Shown here: in pieces, positions 8,807-16,723 of the stretch
Layout of the letters: every line of letters begins with the position of its first letter
Position numbering within the stretch: position 1 is the stretch's first letter
From: Methanobrevibacter millerae
GTDB lineage: Archaea; Methanobacteriota; Methanobacteria; Methanobacteriales; Methanobacteriaceae
Direction: 5' to 3'
Length of the DNA: 64,000 bases
Assembly (NCBI RefSeq): GCF_900103415.1
Contig: NZ_FMXB01000002.1
Span: forward strand, 17,017-81,016
The notes under the pieces: model-generated
Database searches by the model: none
Seen by the model: the letters and a program-made list of their open reading frames with translations, nothing else
Told to the model about the DNA's origin: nothing
Program-made: the position numbers and the translations under genes

Positions 8807-9889
8807 CTATGTTCTTGACTTCAATGTAACTGCATTTGCAAGAATGATAGCTCCAAGGAAGATAAACGTTAAAAGTGCAGTACCATTGATTGTCCTGTTG
8901 AAAATAAACAGACCGATTAATGCCTGTGAACAGAACGCAGCAAGTGCACCGGTTAATAATACTTCTTTTCCCAAGTATTTTTTACTGTTTCTCTCTCTTT
9001 TTTCTCTATACATTGTCAATACTTTAAACCCAATGATAATGGTTCCCAAAACAAATACAACCAATCCGACAAGACCCAGATATCCGAAATCGAAACCGTA
9101 TCCCATAATACCTGGAAGCATGTAGTCAACAGTATCCTTCTGGTTAACCAGTACACCGAAAAACATCGGGAAAGGAAGGCCGAAGAATAAAACCAGCTGC
9201 ATCGGAAGGGTAATGTAACCTTCAGCGAATGCAGTTCCTTCAGCACCCCAGTAGGATGCGTTTCCGCTGTGTCCTATCAGTTGTATGTTATTCAGCACCA
9301 TCTTTACACTGGACAATGAATATTGCTCAATTCTTGATAACCTTAACATTGGAGAAAAGATTGTCATTCCTGTAATTCTGGATATAACTTCCAGACCTAA
9401 AAATCCTGCAAGAGCAAGTCCCAAGAAAATAAAGATTCTTTTAAATGTCAAGAAAGATTTTTCTCTGAATGATTTTGATATGATTAAATAACCCATGAAC
9501 AAACCTAAAATCCATAACAGCAAAAAGGATCTGTGCATTAATCCGCCGAAAATAGTAATACCTGCAATGAACAGTATTACGAATCTTCGCAGGGGCTTGA
9601 CATCGACTCCCGAGTTCTTCATCACCTTCAGCGATGCCAAAGCAGCTACGGCACCTAAAAGCGCAATAGGTCCGAACGGGTGCGTAAATTCCGCCTGACT
9701 TGAAGAAATAACAAGCAATACGATATCTGCACCGAAAAGAAGTGTAAAACCTCCAGCCAGGAAGAGAGATAAAAAGGTTACAACGCTTAAAGACAACGGC
9801 AGTAAATTAAGGAAAAAAACCATCGTGACAAAAAGCATTATCCCGACTTCTACAATTAGCTGTAAATGGTTTTGAGCTATTAACATCAT
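8807..9889 (-). CDS. Polytopic membrane protein, first gene of the metE operon
   Basis: A 360-aa integral membrane protein with about nine to ten hydrophobic segments, separated by short loops, and a basic cytoplasmic loop near residue 305 (MYREKRERNSKKYLGK). I see no motif that assigns a transporter family. An extracellular-looking loop (SGNASYWGAEGTAFAEGY) sits near residue 215. It starts a unit that runs into DUF1890, DUF1894 and metE with gaps of 1-13 nt, so it could be a transporter or cell-envelope enzyme whose expression follows methionine synthesis, but the association may be only transcriptional. Confidence 0.8.
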   Translation of the reverse strand: MMLIAQNHLQLIVEVGIMLFVTMVFFLNLLPLSLSVVTFLSLFLAGGFTLLFGADIVLLVISSSQAEFTHPFGPIALLGAVAALASLKVMKNSGVDVKPLRRFVILFIAGITIFGGLMHRSFLLLWILGLFMGYLIISKSFREKSFLTFKRIFIFLGLALAGFLGLEVISRITGMTIFSPMLRLSRIEQYSLSSVKMVLNNIQLIGHSGNASYWGAEGTAFAEGYITLPMQLVLFFGLPFPMFFGVLVNQKDTVDYMLPGIMGYGFDFGYLGLVGLVVFVLGTIIIGFKVLTMYREKRERNSKKYLGKEVLLTGALAAFCSQALIGLFIFNRTINGTALLTFIFLGAIILANAVTLKSRT

Positions 9890-9931
9890 ATTTGAATCAC
9901 AATTAAAAACTTTTTAATAAAAAAATTATAG

Positions 9932-10004
<73 letters not shown>

Positions 10005-10017
10005 TTAAAAAAGTTGT

Positions 10018-10112
10018 TTTGAACTTCCGTGCCCCTAAAGACACGAATTCCTGAATTGCATTCCCTAAGGATTTTTCCAGGCAATCCCCCTCAAACCAAG
10101 GGTTCAGACAAT
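10018..10112 (-). ncRNA. Candidate structured RNA upstream of tRNA-Ala
   Basis: A GC-rich island in otherwise AT-rich intergenic DNA. Read on the minus strand it has a possible closing pair TGAAC (10107-10103) with GTTCA (10022-10018), hairpins CCCTT/GAGGG, GGATT/AATCC and CGTGTC/GGCACG (loop TTTAGG), in that order. A TATA-like AAATATTTAA (minus strand, near 10152-10161) could drive it together with the tRNA. An ACA triplet follows the closing pair on both strands, so an H/ACA guide is one possibility, but no kink-turn is obvious. Strand and identity are uncertain. Confidence 0.4.
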
Positions 10113-10226
10113 AATATCCAATTTGATTTTTTTCCGAGTGGAATGTTTCAATTAAATATTTTATCGACAGTTTAATTTTTAGTCGTTTTACTATTTAAAT
10201 TTGATTATACATTTAAAAAGTATTGG

Positions 10227-10257
10227 CATGAAATTCCACTTTACGGTGAAATTCATG
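10227..10257 (-). terminator. Imperfect hairpin after the DUF354 gene
   Basis: CATGAAATTCCAC and GGTGAAATTCATG can pair over about eleven positions with one mismatch and a bulge. On the minus strand the stem begins 19 nt after the DUF354 stop and is followed by a CTTTTTAA tract, so it may end the hypA-hypB-DUF354 transcript. Confidence 0.4.
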
Positions 10258-10275
10258 ACACTTAAATGTGGAAAA

Positions 10276-11307
10276 CTATTTGCCGTTTTTGCCCAAATCA
10301 TAGAGATTATCTATAATGATTTGGAACAGGTCATCGGTTTTCAAATCTATTTTCTCATGAGGATGTTCCAGAAAGTCCAGAGCCTTCGTAATTACCTGAT
10401 TGACATTGTTTGACCTGTACATCAATCCATAATCAATGTAATACTGATCTACAGACAATGTTTCGCCAGGATAACATGAGATAACAGGAGTTTGAAGGAT
10501 TGCGGCTTCCCTGTTCATTGTTCCACCGGCACCGATAACCAAATCGCATTTTTTGATAAGGCTTGAGGTGTCAACCGGAGGCTCGAGTATCGTTACGTGG
10601 TCAATGCCTTCGAAAATGTCTGCCTGTTCCTTGAATCTAGGCAATATAAGGATATTTGCATGTTCCTTAAGGTCATCCACAATTGGAGACAACACAGATT
10701 TTCTGCAATCTGCATCAAGATATGACGCAAGGGAAGGTTCCGGCCTCATTAAAATAGTTTTCGGATGTTCCAGCTTTAAATTCAAGTCCTTGAAAACATC
10801 ATCATTATATTTAAAGCTTTTAAAATGCATCAATTCGGAAGTACCGTTGTATGGAATGATTGTATTCGGATCAGCGCCGAATTTCATCAGTTTCCAGAAG
10901 TCAATTTTTCTTGGAGTGATAATTCTGTCACACAAAGGCAATGTCAATTTATTAGCTGCAAGAGCATGTTCGTTGTCTAAAACGTACAAACTAGGAATTC
11001 CTAAACCGAATGAGATTCTAGGAAGTTCTATAGAATGCTTGCTAAGGGCGACATCAACCCTTTCGTCAGCTATAATATCAACAAGATTATAAACTCTTGA
11101 AGTACTTTCCTTCAACTTGTCATATAAACTCACTCCGTGCTTTCCAACGGAAATGAAGTCTATATCATACATGTTCATTAGCTTATGGATATCACCGAAT
11201 TGCCTTGCGGTAACAATCAAATCCTCACCCTCGGCCTCCAGGTACTTTATTACGTCCTTAAAGAACCTTACGTGAGGAGCATTAGAAATATCTATCCAAA
11301 TTTTCAT
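10276..11307 (-). CDS. DUF354 family protein (GT-B glycosyltransferase-like)
   Basis: About 343 aa. MKIWIDISNAPHVRFFKDVIKYL and the following DLIVTARQFGDIHKLM match the DUF354 family, which has the two-Rossmann GT-B architecture of UDP-sugar epimerases and MurG-like transferases. IGAGGTMNREAAILQTPVISCYPG near residue 265 corresponds to the nucleotide-sugar binding loop of the C-terminal domain. The acceptor is unknown; a role in cell-surface glycan synthesis is an inference. The upstream GTG at 11316 is part of the GTGAT ribosome-binding site, so I take the ATG at 11307. It follows hypB by 21 nt. Confidence 0.82.
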   Translation of the reverse strand: MKIWIDISNAPHVRFFKDVIKYLEAEGEDLIVTARQFGDIHKLMNMYDIDFISVGKHGVSLYDKLKESTSRVYNLVDIIADERVDVALSKHSIELPRISFGLGIPSLYVLDNEHALAANKLTLPLCDRIITPRKIDFWKLMKFGADPNTIIPYNGTSELMHFKSFKYNDDVFKDLNLKLEHPKTILMRPEPSLASYLDADCRKSVLSPIVDDLKEHANILILPRFKEQADIFEGIDHVTILEPPVDTSSLIKKCDLVIGAGGTMNREAAILQTPVISCYPGETLSVDQYYIDYGLMYRSNNVNQVITKALDFLEHPHEKIDLKTDDLFQIIIDNLYDLGKNGK

Positions 11308-11328
11308 TTTTATCACTTTTAATGATAA

Positions 11329-11979
11329 TTAGTTTTTAAATTCTTCAATTGTATCAATAATTTCTTGTAATCCTTCACCGGTTTTAAGACTTGATTTGAT
11401 TACTTTAATGTATGGATTCAATTTCTTGGCATCTTCAACCATCTTGTCGGCGTCAGCCCCTACGGCATCAGCCAGATCTACTTTATTAATGATTGCAACA
11501 TCGGAAGTCTGGAATATCAATGGGTGCTTTTCGACAGTATCGTCACCTTCGGTAACGCTTACGACAACCATTCTCAAATGGGAACCCAAGTCAAAGTCCA
11601 CAGGACAGATGAGATTTCCGACATTTTCAATGATGAGCATGTCCAAATCGTCCAATGGCAAGTCCTCGATTCCGTGTCCTACAAGATGAGCATCCAAGTG
11701 ACATTCCTTGCCTGTGTTTAAGCCTACAACAGGAACGTTATGCTTTTCAATTCTTCCTGCGTCGAACTTGGAGATGACATCTCCTGCCAATACACCAATT
11801 TTATAATCGGTATTGTCAATGATTTCCTCTACAAGTGTTGTTTTGCCTGATCCTATTGCTCCGACAAAATCAATACAGTAGATTCCTTTTTCTTCAAGAT
11901 TTTTCTTGTTTCTGAAAGCTAATTTTTTGTTAGCGTCCATAATATTTTTTGCTACTTCTACGTCTGCTACTTGATGCAT
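11329..11979 (-). CDS. hypB: Hydrogenase/urease nickel incorporation GTPase HypB
   Basis: 216 aa. DFVGAIGSGKTTLVEEII near residue 38 is the Walker A/P-loop of this SIMIBI GTPase, GLNTGKECHLDAHLVGHGIEDL holds the Cys/His metal-binding switch residues, IIENVGNLICP is the next conserved block and IINKVDLADAVG is the NKxD guanine-specificity motif. There is no His-rich N-terminal nickel store. HypB delivers Ni to the large subunit of [NiFe]-hydrogenases with HypA, whose gene lies 15 nt upstream; such hydrogenases (Frh, Mvh, Eha/Ehb) are needed for CO2-reducing methanogenesis. Confidence 0.96.
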   Translation of the reverse strand: MHQVADVEVAKNIMDANKKLAFRNKKNLEEKGIYCIDFVGAIGSGKTTLVEEIIDNTDYKIGVLAGDVISKFDAGRIEKHNVPVVGLNTGKECHLDAHLVGHGIEDLPLDDLDMLIIENVGNLICPVDFDLGSHLRMVVVSVTEGDDTVEKHPLIFQTSDVAIINKVDLADAVGADADKMVEDAKKLNPYIKVIKSSLKTGEGLQEIIDTIEEFKN

Positions 11980-11994
11980 ATAATCACCTTTAAA

Positions 11995-12372
11995 TTAATT
12001 ATCATCCGGCTTTTCAATAACGATATTCTTAACAACGATGTCCTTACCGTTTAAAATTTCAACGGATAAACTGTCGCACTCAGGACATTTAACCAGAGGC
12101 GCATAATGATCTTTTTCGTCAATTACTGCATTTCCATGAAATTTACAGTCATAACATTCAATTTCAGCAGGAATATCCTCTATTACTATTTTAGCATCTT
12201 GAATAATAGTATTTTCAACCAGAACACCCAATATGAACTCCAGCTGTTCAGGGTTAATCATGGCGAGTCTTCCAATTTCAATAGTTACTTCATTGACATC
12301 CGTTGCGTTATTACTTTCAGCAGTCTCGAGAACTGCATTAATTATTCCTTGAGCCATCGATAATTCATGCAT
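11995..12372 (-). CDS. hypA: Hydrogenase nickel incorporation protein HypA
   Basis: 125 aa. MHELSMAQGIINAVLETA carries the N-terminal nickel ligand His2 after the initiator Met and the conserved Glu3. The zinc site is made by CYDCKFHG (CxxC) near residue 73 and CPECDSLSVEILNGKDI (CxxC) near 98, the usual HypA layout. It acts as the Ni-binding metallochaperone that works with HypB. It is the first gene of hypA-hypB-DUF354, with the promoter in the 150-nt divergent gap shared with the aldo/keto reductase. Confidence 0.96.
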   Translation of the reverse strand: MHELSMAQGIINAVLETAESNNATDVNEVTIEIGRLAMINPEQLEFILGVLVENTIIQDAKIVIEDIPAEIECYDCKFHGNAVIDEKDHYAPLVKCPECDSLSVEILNGKDIVVKNIVIEKPDDN

Positions 12373-12450
12373 TTATTTCACCTAAAAACAAAATGAAATT
12401 ATTAATATTATATTTTTTAGAGCAATGTGTTAATAAATTTTTTCGAAAAG

Positions 12451-12473
12451 AAATGTTGCAAATGTCAACATTT
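12451..12473. promoter_or_regulatory. Inverted repeat AAATGTTG-N7-CAACATTT overlapping a TATA box
   Basis: A perfect 8-7-8 inverted repeat whose right arm runs directly into TTTATATATT (12471-12480), the likely TATA box of the aldo/keto reductase, 43-52 nt before its ATG at 12523. A protein bound here would cover the BRE/TATA region and block TBP/TFB, so it looks like a repressor operator. Confidence 0.6.
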
Positions 12474-12522
12474 ATATATTTAAAGGAAAAAAGTATTACT
12501 TAACCATAAGGAGAGGGAAAAT

Positions 12523-13668
12523 ATGGAATACAAAAAGAAATTCGGATTCGGATGCATGCGGCTTCCTTTAACCGACAAGGACAATCCTGCAAGCGTAGAC
12601 CAGGAATTATTCAATCAGATGGTCGACATCTACATGGAAAAGGGTTTCAATTACTTTGACACATCCTACGCATATCATAACGGAATGTCCGAAGAGGCCA
12701 TAAGAAAAGCCGTAGTCGAGAGATATCCAAGGGAATCATACTTAATCTGTGACAAGATGCCGACATGGGCACTGACCTGTGAAGAGGACAATGACAAATT
12801 TGTAGCCGAAATGCTTGATAGACTGGGAATAGACTATTTTGATGTGTTTTTTGTCCATAACATTAACGTGCCGTGGTACAAACTGGCCGAAAATGCCAAA
12901 GCCTTTGAATACGTCAAAAAGATGAAAGAAGACGGAATAGCAAAAAAAATAGGATTCAGCTTTCATGACAACTCAAAACTGTTGAAAGAGGTTTTAGACA
13001 AGTACGGTGACTTCCTGGATGTTGTCCAGCTGGAACTGAACTATCTTGACTGGGAAGATCCATCAATCGAAGCCCATAAATGCTACGATTTGTGCGTCGA
13101 ATTCGGCCTTGACGTTTATGTAATGGAACCTTTAAAGGGTGGAGTGATTGTAAACCTTCCCGATGACATTAAAAATGATTTCAATGACTTCAATCCAGAA
13201 AAGTCAATAGCCAGCTTGGCGTTAAGGTTCTGCGCATCCTTAGAAAACGTTAAAATCGTTTTGTGCGGAATGAGCAAAATGGATGATATGCTTGATAACT
13301 GCAATACCTTTGAGAATTTTGAAGCGTTAACGGATGAGGAAAGCGACTTTCTGGAAAAGATGGCTGAAAAATTAAATTCAAGACTTGCCGTTCCATGCAG
13401 CGAATGCGGATACTGCATTAAGGCCTGTCCTGAAATGATACCTATCCCAGAGTATTTCTCACTATACAACCGCAGCAAAAACCAGCCGGAATCAAACATC
13501 TACAGAAATTACTTTGATAAATTAGCAGACGAAAAAGTCCCTGCAGACGAATGCACATACTGCGGAACATGCGTTGATTACTGCACTCAAAAAATAGAGA
13601 TCCCCGACGAGCTGGAGAAGGTTTGCGAACATTTTGAAGATGGATTCAGTGCATATCCAAGCGATTAA
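12523..13668 (+). CDS. Aldo/keto reductase with C-terminal 2[4Fe-4S] ferredoxin domain
   Basis: 381 aa. The N-terminal 280 residues are an AKR barrel: YFDTSYAYHNGMSE (catalytic Asp and Tyr), CDKMPTW (Lys) and FFVHNINV (His) give the tetrad in order. The C-terminus has two Cys clusters, CSECGYCIKACPEMIPIP near residue 290 and CTYCGTCVDYCTQKIEIP near 346, each of the CxxCxxCxxxC form that binds a [4Fe-4S] cluster. Such proteins are common in anaerobes and probably exchange electrons with ferredoxin, but substrates are mostly unknown. A good AAGGAGAGGG ribosome-binding site precedes the ATG, and an operator-like inverted repeat overlaps the TATA box. Confidence 0.9.
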   Translation: MEYKKKFGFGCMRLPLTDKDNPASVDQELFNQMVDIYMEKGFNYFDTSYAYHNGMSEEAIRKAVVERYPRESYLICDKMPTWALTCEEDNDKFVAEMLDRLGIDYFDVFFVHNINVPWYKLAENAKAFEYVKKMKEDGIAKKIGFSFHDNSKLLKEVLDKYGDFLDVVQLELNYLDWEDPSIEAHKCYDLCVEFGLDVYVMEPLKGGVIVNLPDDIKNDFNDFNPEKSIASLALRFCASLENVKIVLCGMSKMDDMLDNCNTFENFEALTDEESDFLEKMAEKLNSRLAVPCSECGYCIKACPEMIPIPEYFSLYNRSKNQPESNIYRNYFDKLADEKVPADECTYCGTCVDYCTQKIEIPDELEKVCEHFEDGFSAYPSD

Positions 13669-16569
13669 TTAATACAATTCCTTAATTAATTCCCTAACCA
13701 TCTCATTATTCTTATCCAGTTTGGAGGCCTTGCGCGCATATTGCATGGCCTTATCAAACATTCCGCCCATGCGGTAAACAAAACCCATTAATGCGTTGGC
13801 TTCCACGTGAGTGTCATCGATTTCCAATAGCTTTTCAAGCAGTTCACAGGCCGTATCCAAATCACCCTGATTGAACAAGTCATAAGCCTCTTCATAGAGC
13901 GTATCTACATCATCAAAGGATACATCCTCATTAACGGCAACATTTTCTTCTTCATAGTAAACGCTTTCATGAACAAATTCCTTTTTGGCCGGTGCAAACT
14001 GTAGCTTCTGAAGCAAATCAGCGGCGTTCTGATTGGATGGGCTGACTTTAAGGGTTTTTCGGGCATAAAATATTGCAACATCCTCTATTCCCTGTTCAGA
14101 CAATACGTGCGCCATCAGCAGATTGGCATTAATGTGATTGGGCTGAGAACTTAAAATCTCATGGAGAATGTCCTTTGCCTGGCTGTACTCCCTATCAGTG
14201 TAGAGCTCCAGCGCTTCAGAGTATAAATCCAAATCTTCGGGAGGCTCCTCTTCAATTATCTCTTCAACAGTTTCCGTCTTGCCGTTTAGTGCTTCATCAA
14301 GCATGTACTGGAGAATGTATTCTGTTGCCTTCTTGTGAAGTGGCTTGTTATCGTTTCCGCATTTCGGTGAGTAGATACATGACGGACAGCCGTTTCTGCA
14401 TTTGCAGCCCTTAATAAGCTCCAGTGTGGATTTCAAAAGCTCCACGAATACGTCAACAGCCTTTTCACAGATTCCAATACCACCCTCATAGCCGTCATAA
14501 ATGAATATTGTGGCTTCCTCAGTGTCCTTGTGATATGCCGTTGACAGACCTCCTATATCAAAGCGGTCACAGATAACCTGAAGCGGGAAAAGACCTATTA
14601 ATGCATGTTCTGCTCCGTGAAGACCTCCTTCAAAGACTTCATCGTCATCGGGATACATGTCCTTCAAGTCCTTTTTGAGACTTTTAGGTATCGTAAACCA
14701 TAATCCTTTCGTTTTAAACTTCAATGGAGGCAAGTCCAGAGAATACATGCCCAAAACCTTGGAATGCTGCATTTTCTTGTACTTGTAATAATCTTTTTTA
14801 ACGTTTACTTCCCCAAAGTGAATCGTCAAATCGCCGTATTTCTTTTTGGACTCGTGGGCAACGATATTGACTTCTGTATCGTTTAATACCATCGTGTGAT
14901 AATCAACGTTCTTTTTGGATACATTAACATAGCCTGACTTCAGATTAACGTTGTCTACGGTGTAGGTTTCTCCCTTATTGATTAATATTGCACCTTCATG
15001 AGCCTCGCGGTATACTTGTGAGCGTTCCATGGTCTCAAGAAGCCTGCCGTTATTCATTATCTTGAATTCCTCCGAGGATATTTGGTCCAATGAATGGTCA
15101 AATGCAGGATTATCGTCATACTTATAGGTATAATTGCCGGTACGGGACAGATACAAGTCATCATTTGAAACAAGCTCATCCAGAAAATCATCACTTATAT
15201 TGAAATACGTTAATGCCTCCCCTTTTTTAAGAGGCAACTCGTTTGCGGCACATAAAATGTGGGCTTCCTGCAGAATCGGATTTGACAAATCGATTATGGC
15301 CTTTTCCTGGGGCTTGTCAAAGAATGCCTTCGGATTGTTCATGTAATACTGATCCAATTGATTTTCAAATGCAATCAAAATGGCTAAAGACTTCTGATTG
15401 CTTCTTCCAGCCCTTCCGCTCTGCTGCCAGGTGGACATCATCGTTCCCGGAAAGCCGGATATTATTACGGCATCAAGAGATCCTATATCTATTCCAAGTT
15501 CCAGAGCGTTCGTACAGGTAACTCCCAGATATTTGCCTGATTTCAGACCGTCTTCAATTTCACGCCTTTCTTCAGGCCTGTATCCTGCCCTGTATGCGGC
15601 GATTCGTGAATTGTCAAGCTTTCCCTCGGTCAGCTTGGCATCCTTTTTAGACCACATCGCAATGAGCTCCGTGATTTTACGTGAAACTGTAAAGCATAAT
15701 GTCTGAATGTTTTTAAGCATCAGATAACGGAAAATGTCTGCAGTAACCACATGGATTGATGGAGCGGACGATTCAGCAGAATTCCTATAGTTTTTAAATG
15801 GATTGAATAAAATAAAGTCCTTTTCTCCGCTCGGTGAGGTGTCATTATCCACCAGCGTGAAATTCTCCCCAGTTAATTTATTGGCAAGTTCCAAAGGATT
15901 TGCAAGCGTTGCGGATGAAAGAATGAATATCGGATTTGATCCGTAGAAATTGGCTATCCTTTTAAGCCTTCTGATTAAAAATGCAACGTTTGAGCCAAAA
16001 ACACCGCGGTAATAATGGGCCTCATCAATTACGATATACTTTAAATTGCGATAAAAGCGCTCCCACTGATGGTGCCAGGACAATATGAGATGCAGCTGAT
16101 AGGGATTCGTTAAGATAACCCGGGATTTTTGCCTGATTCCATACCTTTCGGATTTTGGAGTGTCACCGTCATAGGTTCTCGGATTGATATTTATATCCAG
16201 GTCGCTTTCCATCTCCTTTAAAACGTTTAATTGGTCATTGGATAGTGCCTTTGCCGGGTAAATGTAAAGGGCGGTAGCCTTTTCATCCTCAATAAGCGAT
16301 TCCATAATCGGAAGGTTGAATGCCAGGGTCTTTCCCGAAGCGGTTGTCGTTGTCAGGATAACGTTATCGCCTTTTTTGACCGCTTCATAAGTATCGGCCT
16401 GATGATTATAGAGTTTGATTTCCTTTGAATCAAGATATTCAACAATCCTGTCATTTAAATCCGGTATCCTTTTATAATTGGCCTTTTTGGCGGGAATCGT
16501 TTCGATATGGGCGATGTGATCCCTGAACCTAATATCGTTTTTAAATGTATCAATTGGAGAATCTAACAT
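13669..16569 (-). CDS. DEAD/DEAH-box helicase with DUF1998 zinc domain fused to C-terminal TPRs
   Basis: About 966 aa. LTTTTASGKTLAFNLPIME (Walker A) near residue 75, YIVIDEAHYYRG (DEAH) near 185, FILSSATLANP (motif III) and QQSGRAGRSNQKS (motif VI) near 380 make an SF2 helicase of the MrfA/YprA type. The DUF1998 Cys cluster CKCRNGCPSCIYSPKCGN is near residue 720. After it, about 180 residues contain at least two pairs of TPR-like helices (YSEALELYTDREYSQAKDIL; EAYDLFNQGDLDTACELLEK). The bacterial relative MrfA repairs crosslinks; the TPR tail is not part of that architecture. It ends exactly where the aldo/keto reductase gene ends. Confidence 0.9.
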   Translation of the reverse strand: MLDSPIDTFKNDIRFRDHIAHIETIPAKKANYKRIPDLNDRIVEYLDSKEIKLYNHQADTYEAVKKGDNVILTTTTASGKTLAFNLPIMESLIEDEKATALYIYPAKALSNDQLNVLKEMESDLDININPRTYDGDTPKSERYGIRQKSRVILTNPYQLHLILSWHHQWERFYRNLKYIVIDEAHYYRGVFGSNVAFLIRRLKRIANFYGSNPIFILSSATLANPLELANKLTGENFTLVDNDTSPSGEKDFILFNPFKNYRNSAESSAPSIHVVTADIFRYLMLKNIQTLCFTVSRKITELIAMWSKKDAKLTEGKLDNSRIAAYRAGYRPEERREIEDGLKSGKYLGVTCTNALELGIDIGSLDAVIISGFPGTMMSTWQQSGRAGRSNQKSLAILIAFENQLDQYYMNNPKAFFDKPQEKAIIDLSNPILQEAHILCAANELPLKKGEALTYFNISDDFLDELVSNDDLYLSRTGNYTYKYDDNPAFDHSLDQISSEEFKIMNNGRLLETMERSQVYREAHEGAILINKGETYTVDNVNLKSGYVNVSKKNVDYHTMVLNDTEVNIVAHESKKKYGDLTIHFGEVNVKKDYYKYKKMQHSKVLGMYSLDLPPLKFKTKGLWFTIPKSLKKDLKDMYPDDDEVFEGGLHGAEHALIGLFPLQVICDRFDIGGLSTAYHKDTEEATIFIYDGYEGGIGICEKAVDVFVELLKSTLELIKGCKCRNGCPSCIYSPKCGNDNKPLHKKATEYILQYMLDEALNGKTETVEEIIEEEPPEDLDLYSEALELYTDREYSQAKDILHEILSSQPNHINANLLMAHVLSEQGIEDVAIFYARKTLKVSPSNQNAADLLQKLQFAPAKKEFVHESVYYEEENVAVNEDVSFDDVDTLYEEAYDLFNQGDLDTACELLEKLLEIDDTHVEANALMGFVYRMGGMFDKAMQYARKASKLDKNNEMVRELIKELY

Positions 16570-16723
16570 AATAATCATTAAAATTAGTTTTAACGATATT
16601 ATTTTAATTTAATTTAATATTTAAATTATTCGTCAAACAATATTACTTATCAATTGCTCTCTCAATTACTTTATAAACTATTAAAGAAATAAATAAAATA
16701 TAATAAAAATTTTAGGGATTGAA

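Noticed and set aside
8844..9698. Plus-strand frames opposite the polytopic membrane protein
   Set aside because: Short frames with no ribosome-binding sites; the minus-strand gene has a full set of membrane helices and fits the operon.
10018..10112. A second tRNA or an intron-containing tRNA next to tRNA-Ala
   Set aside because: GGGTTCA on the plus strand looks like a T-loop fragment, but no 5-bp T stem, anticodon arm or acceptor pairing can be formed.
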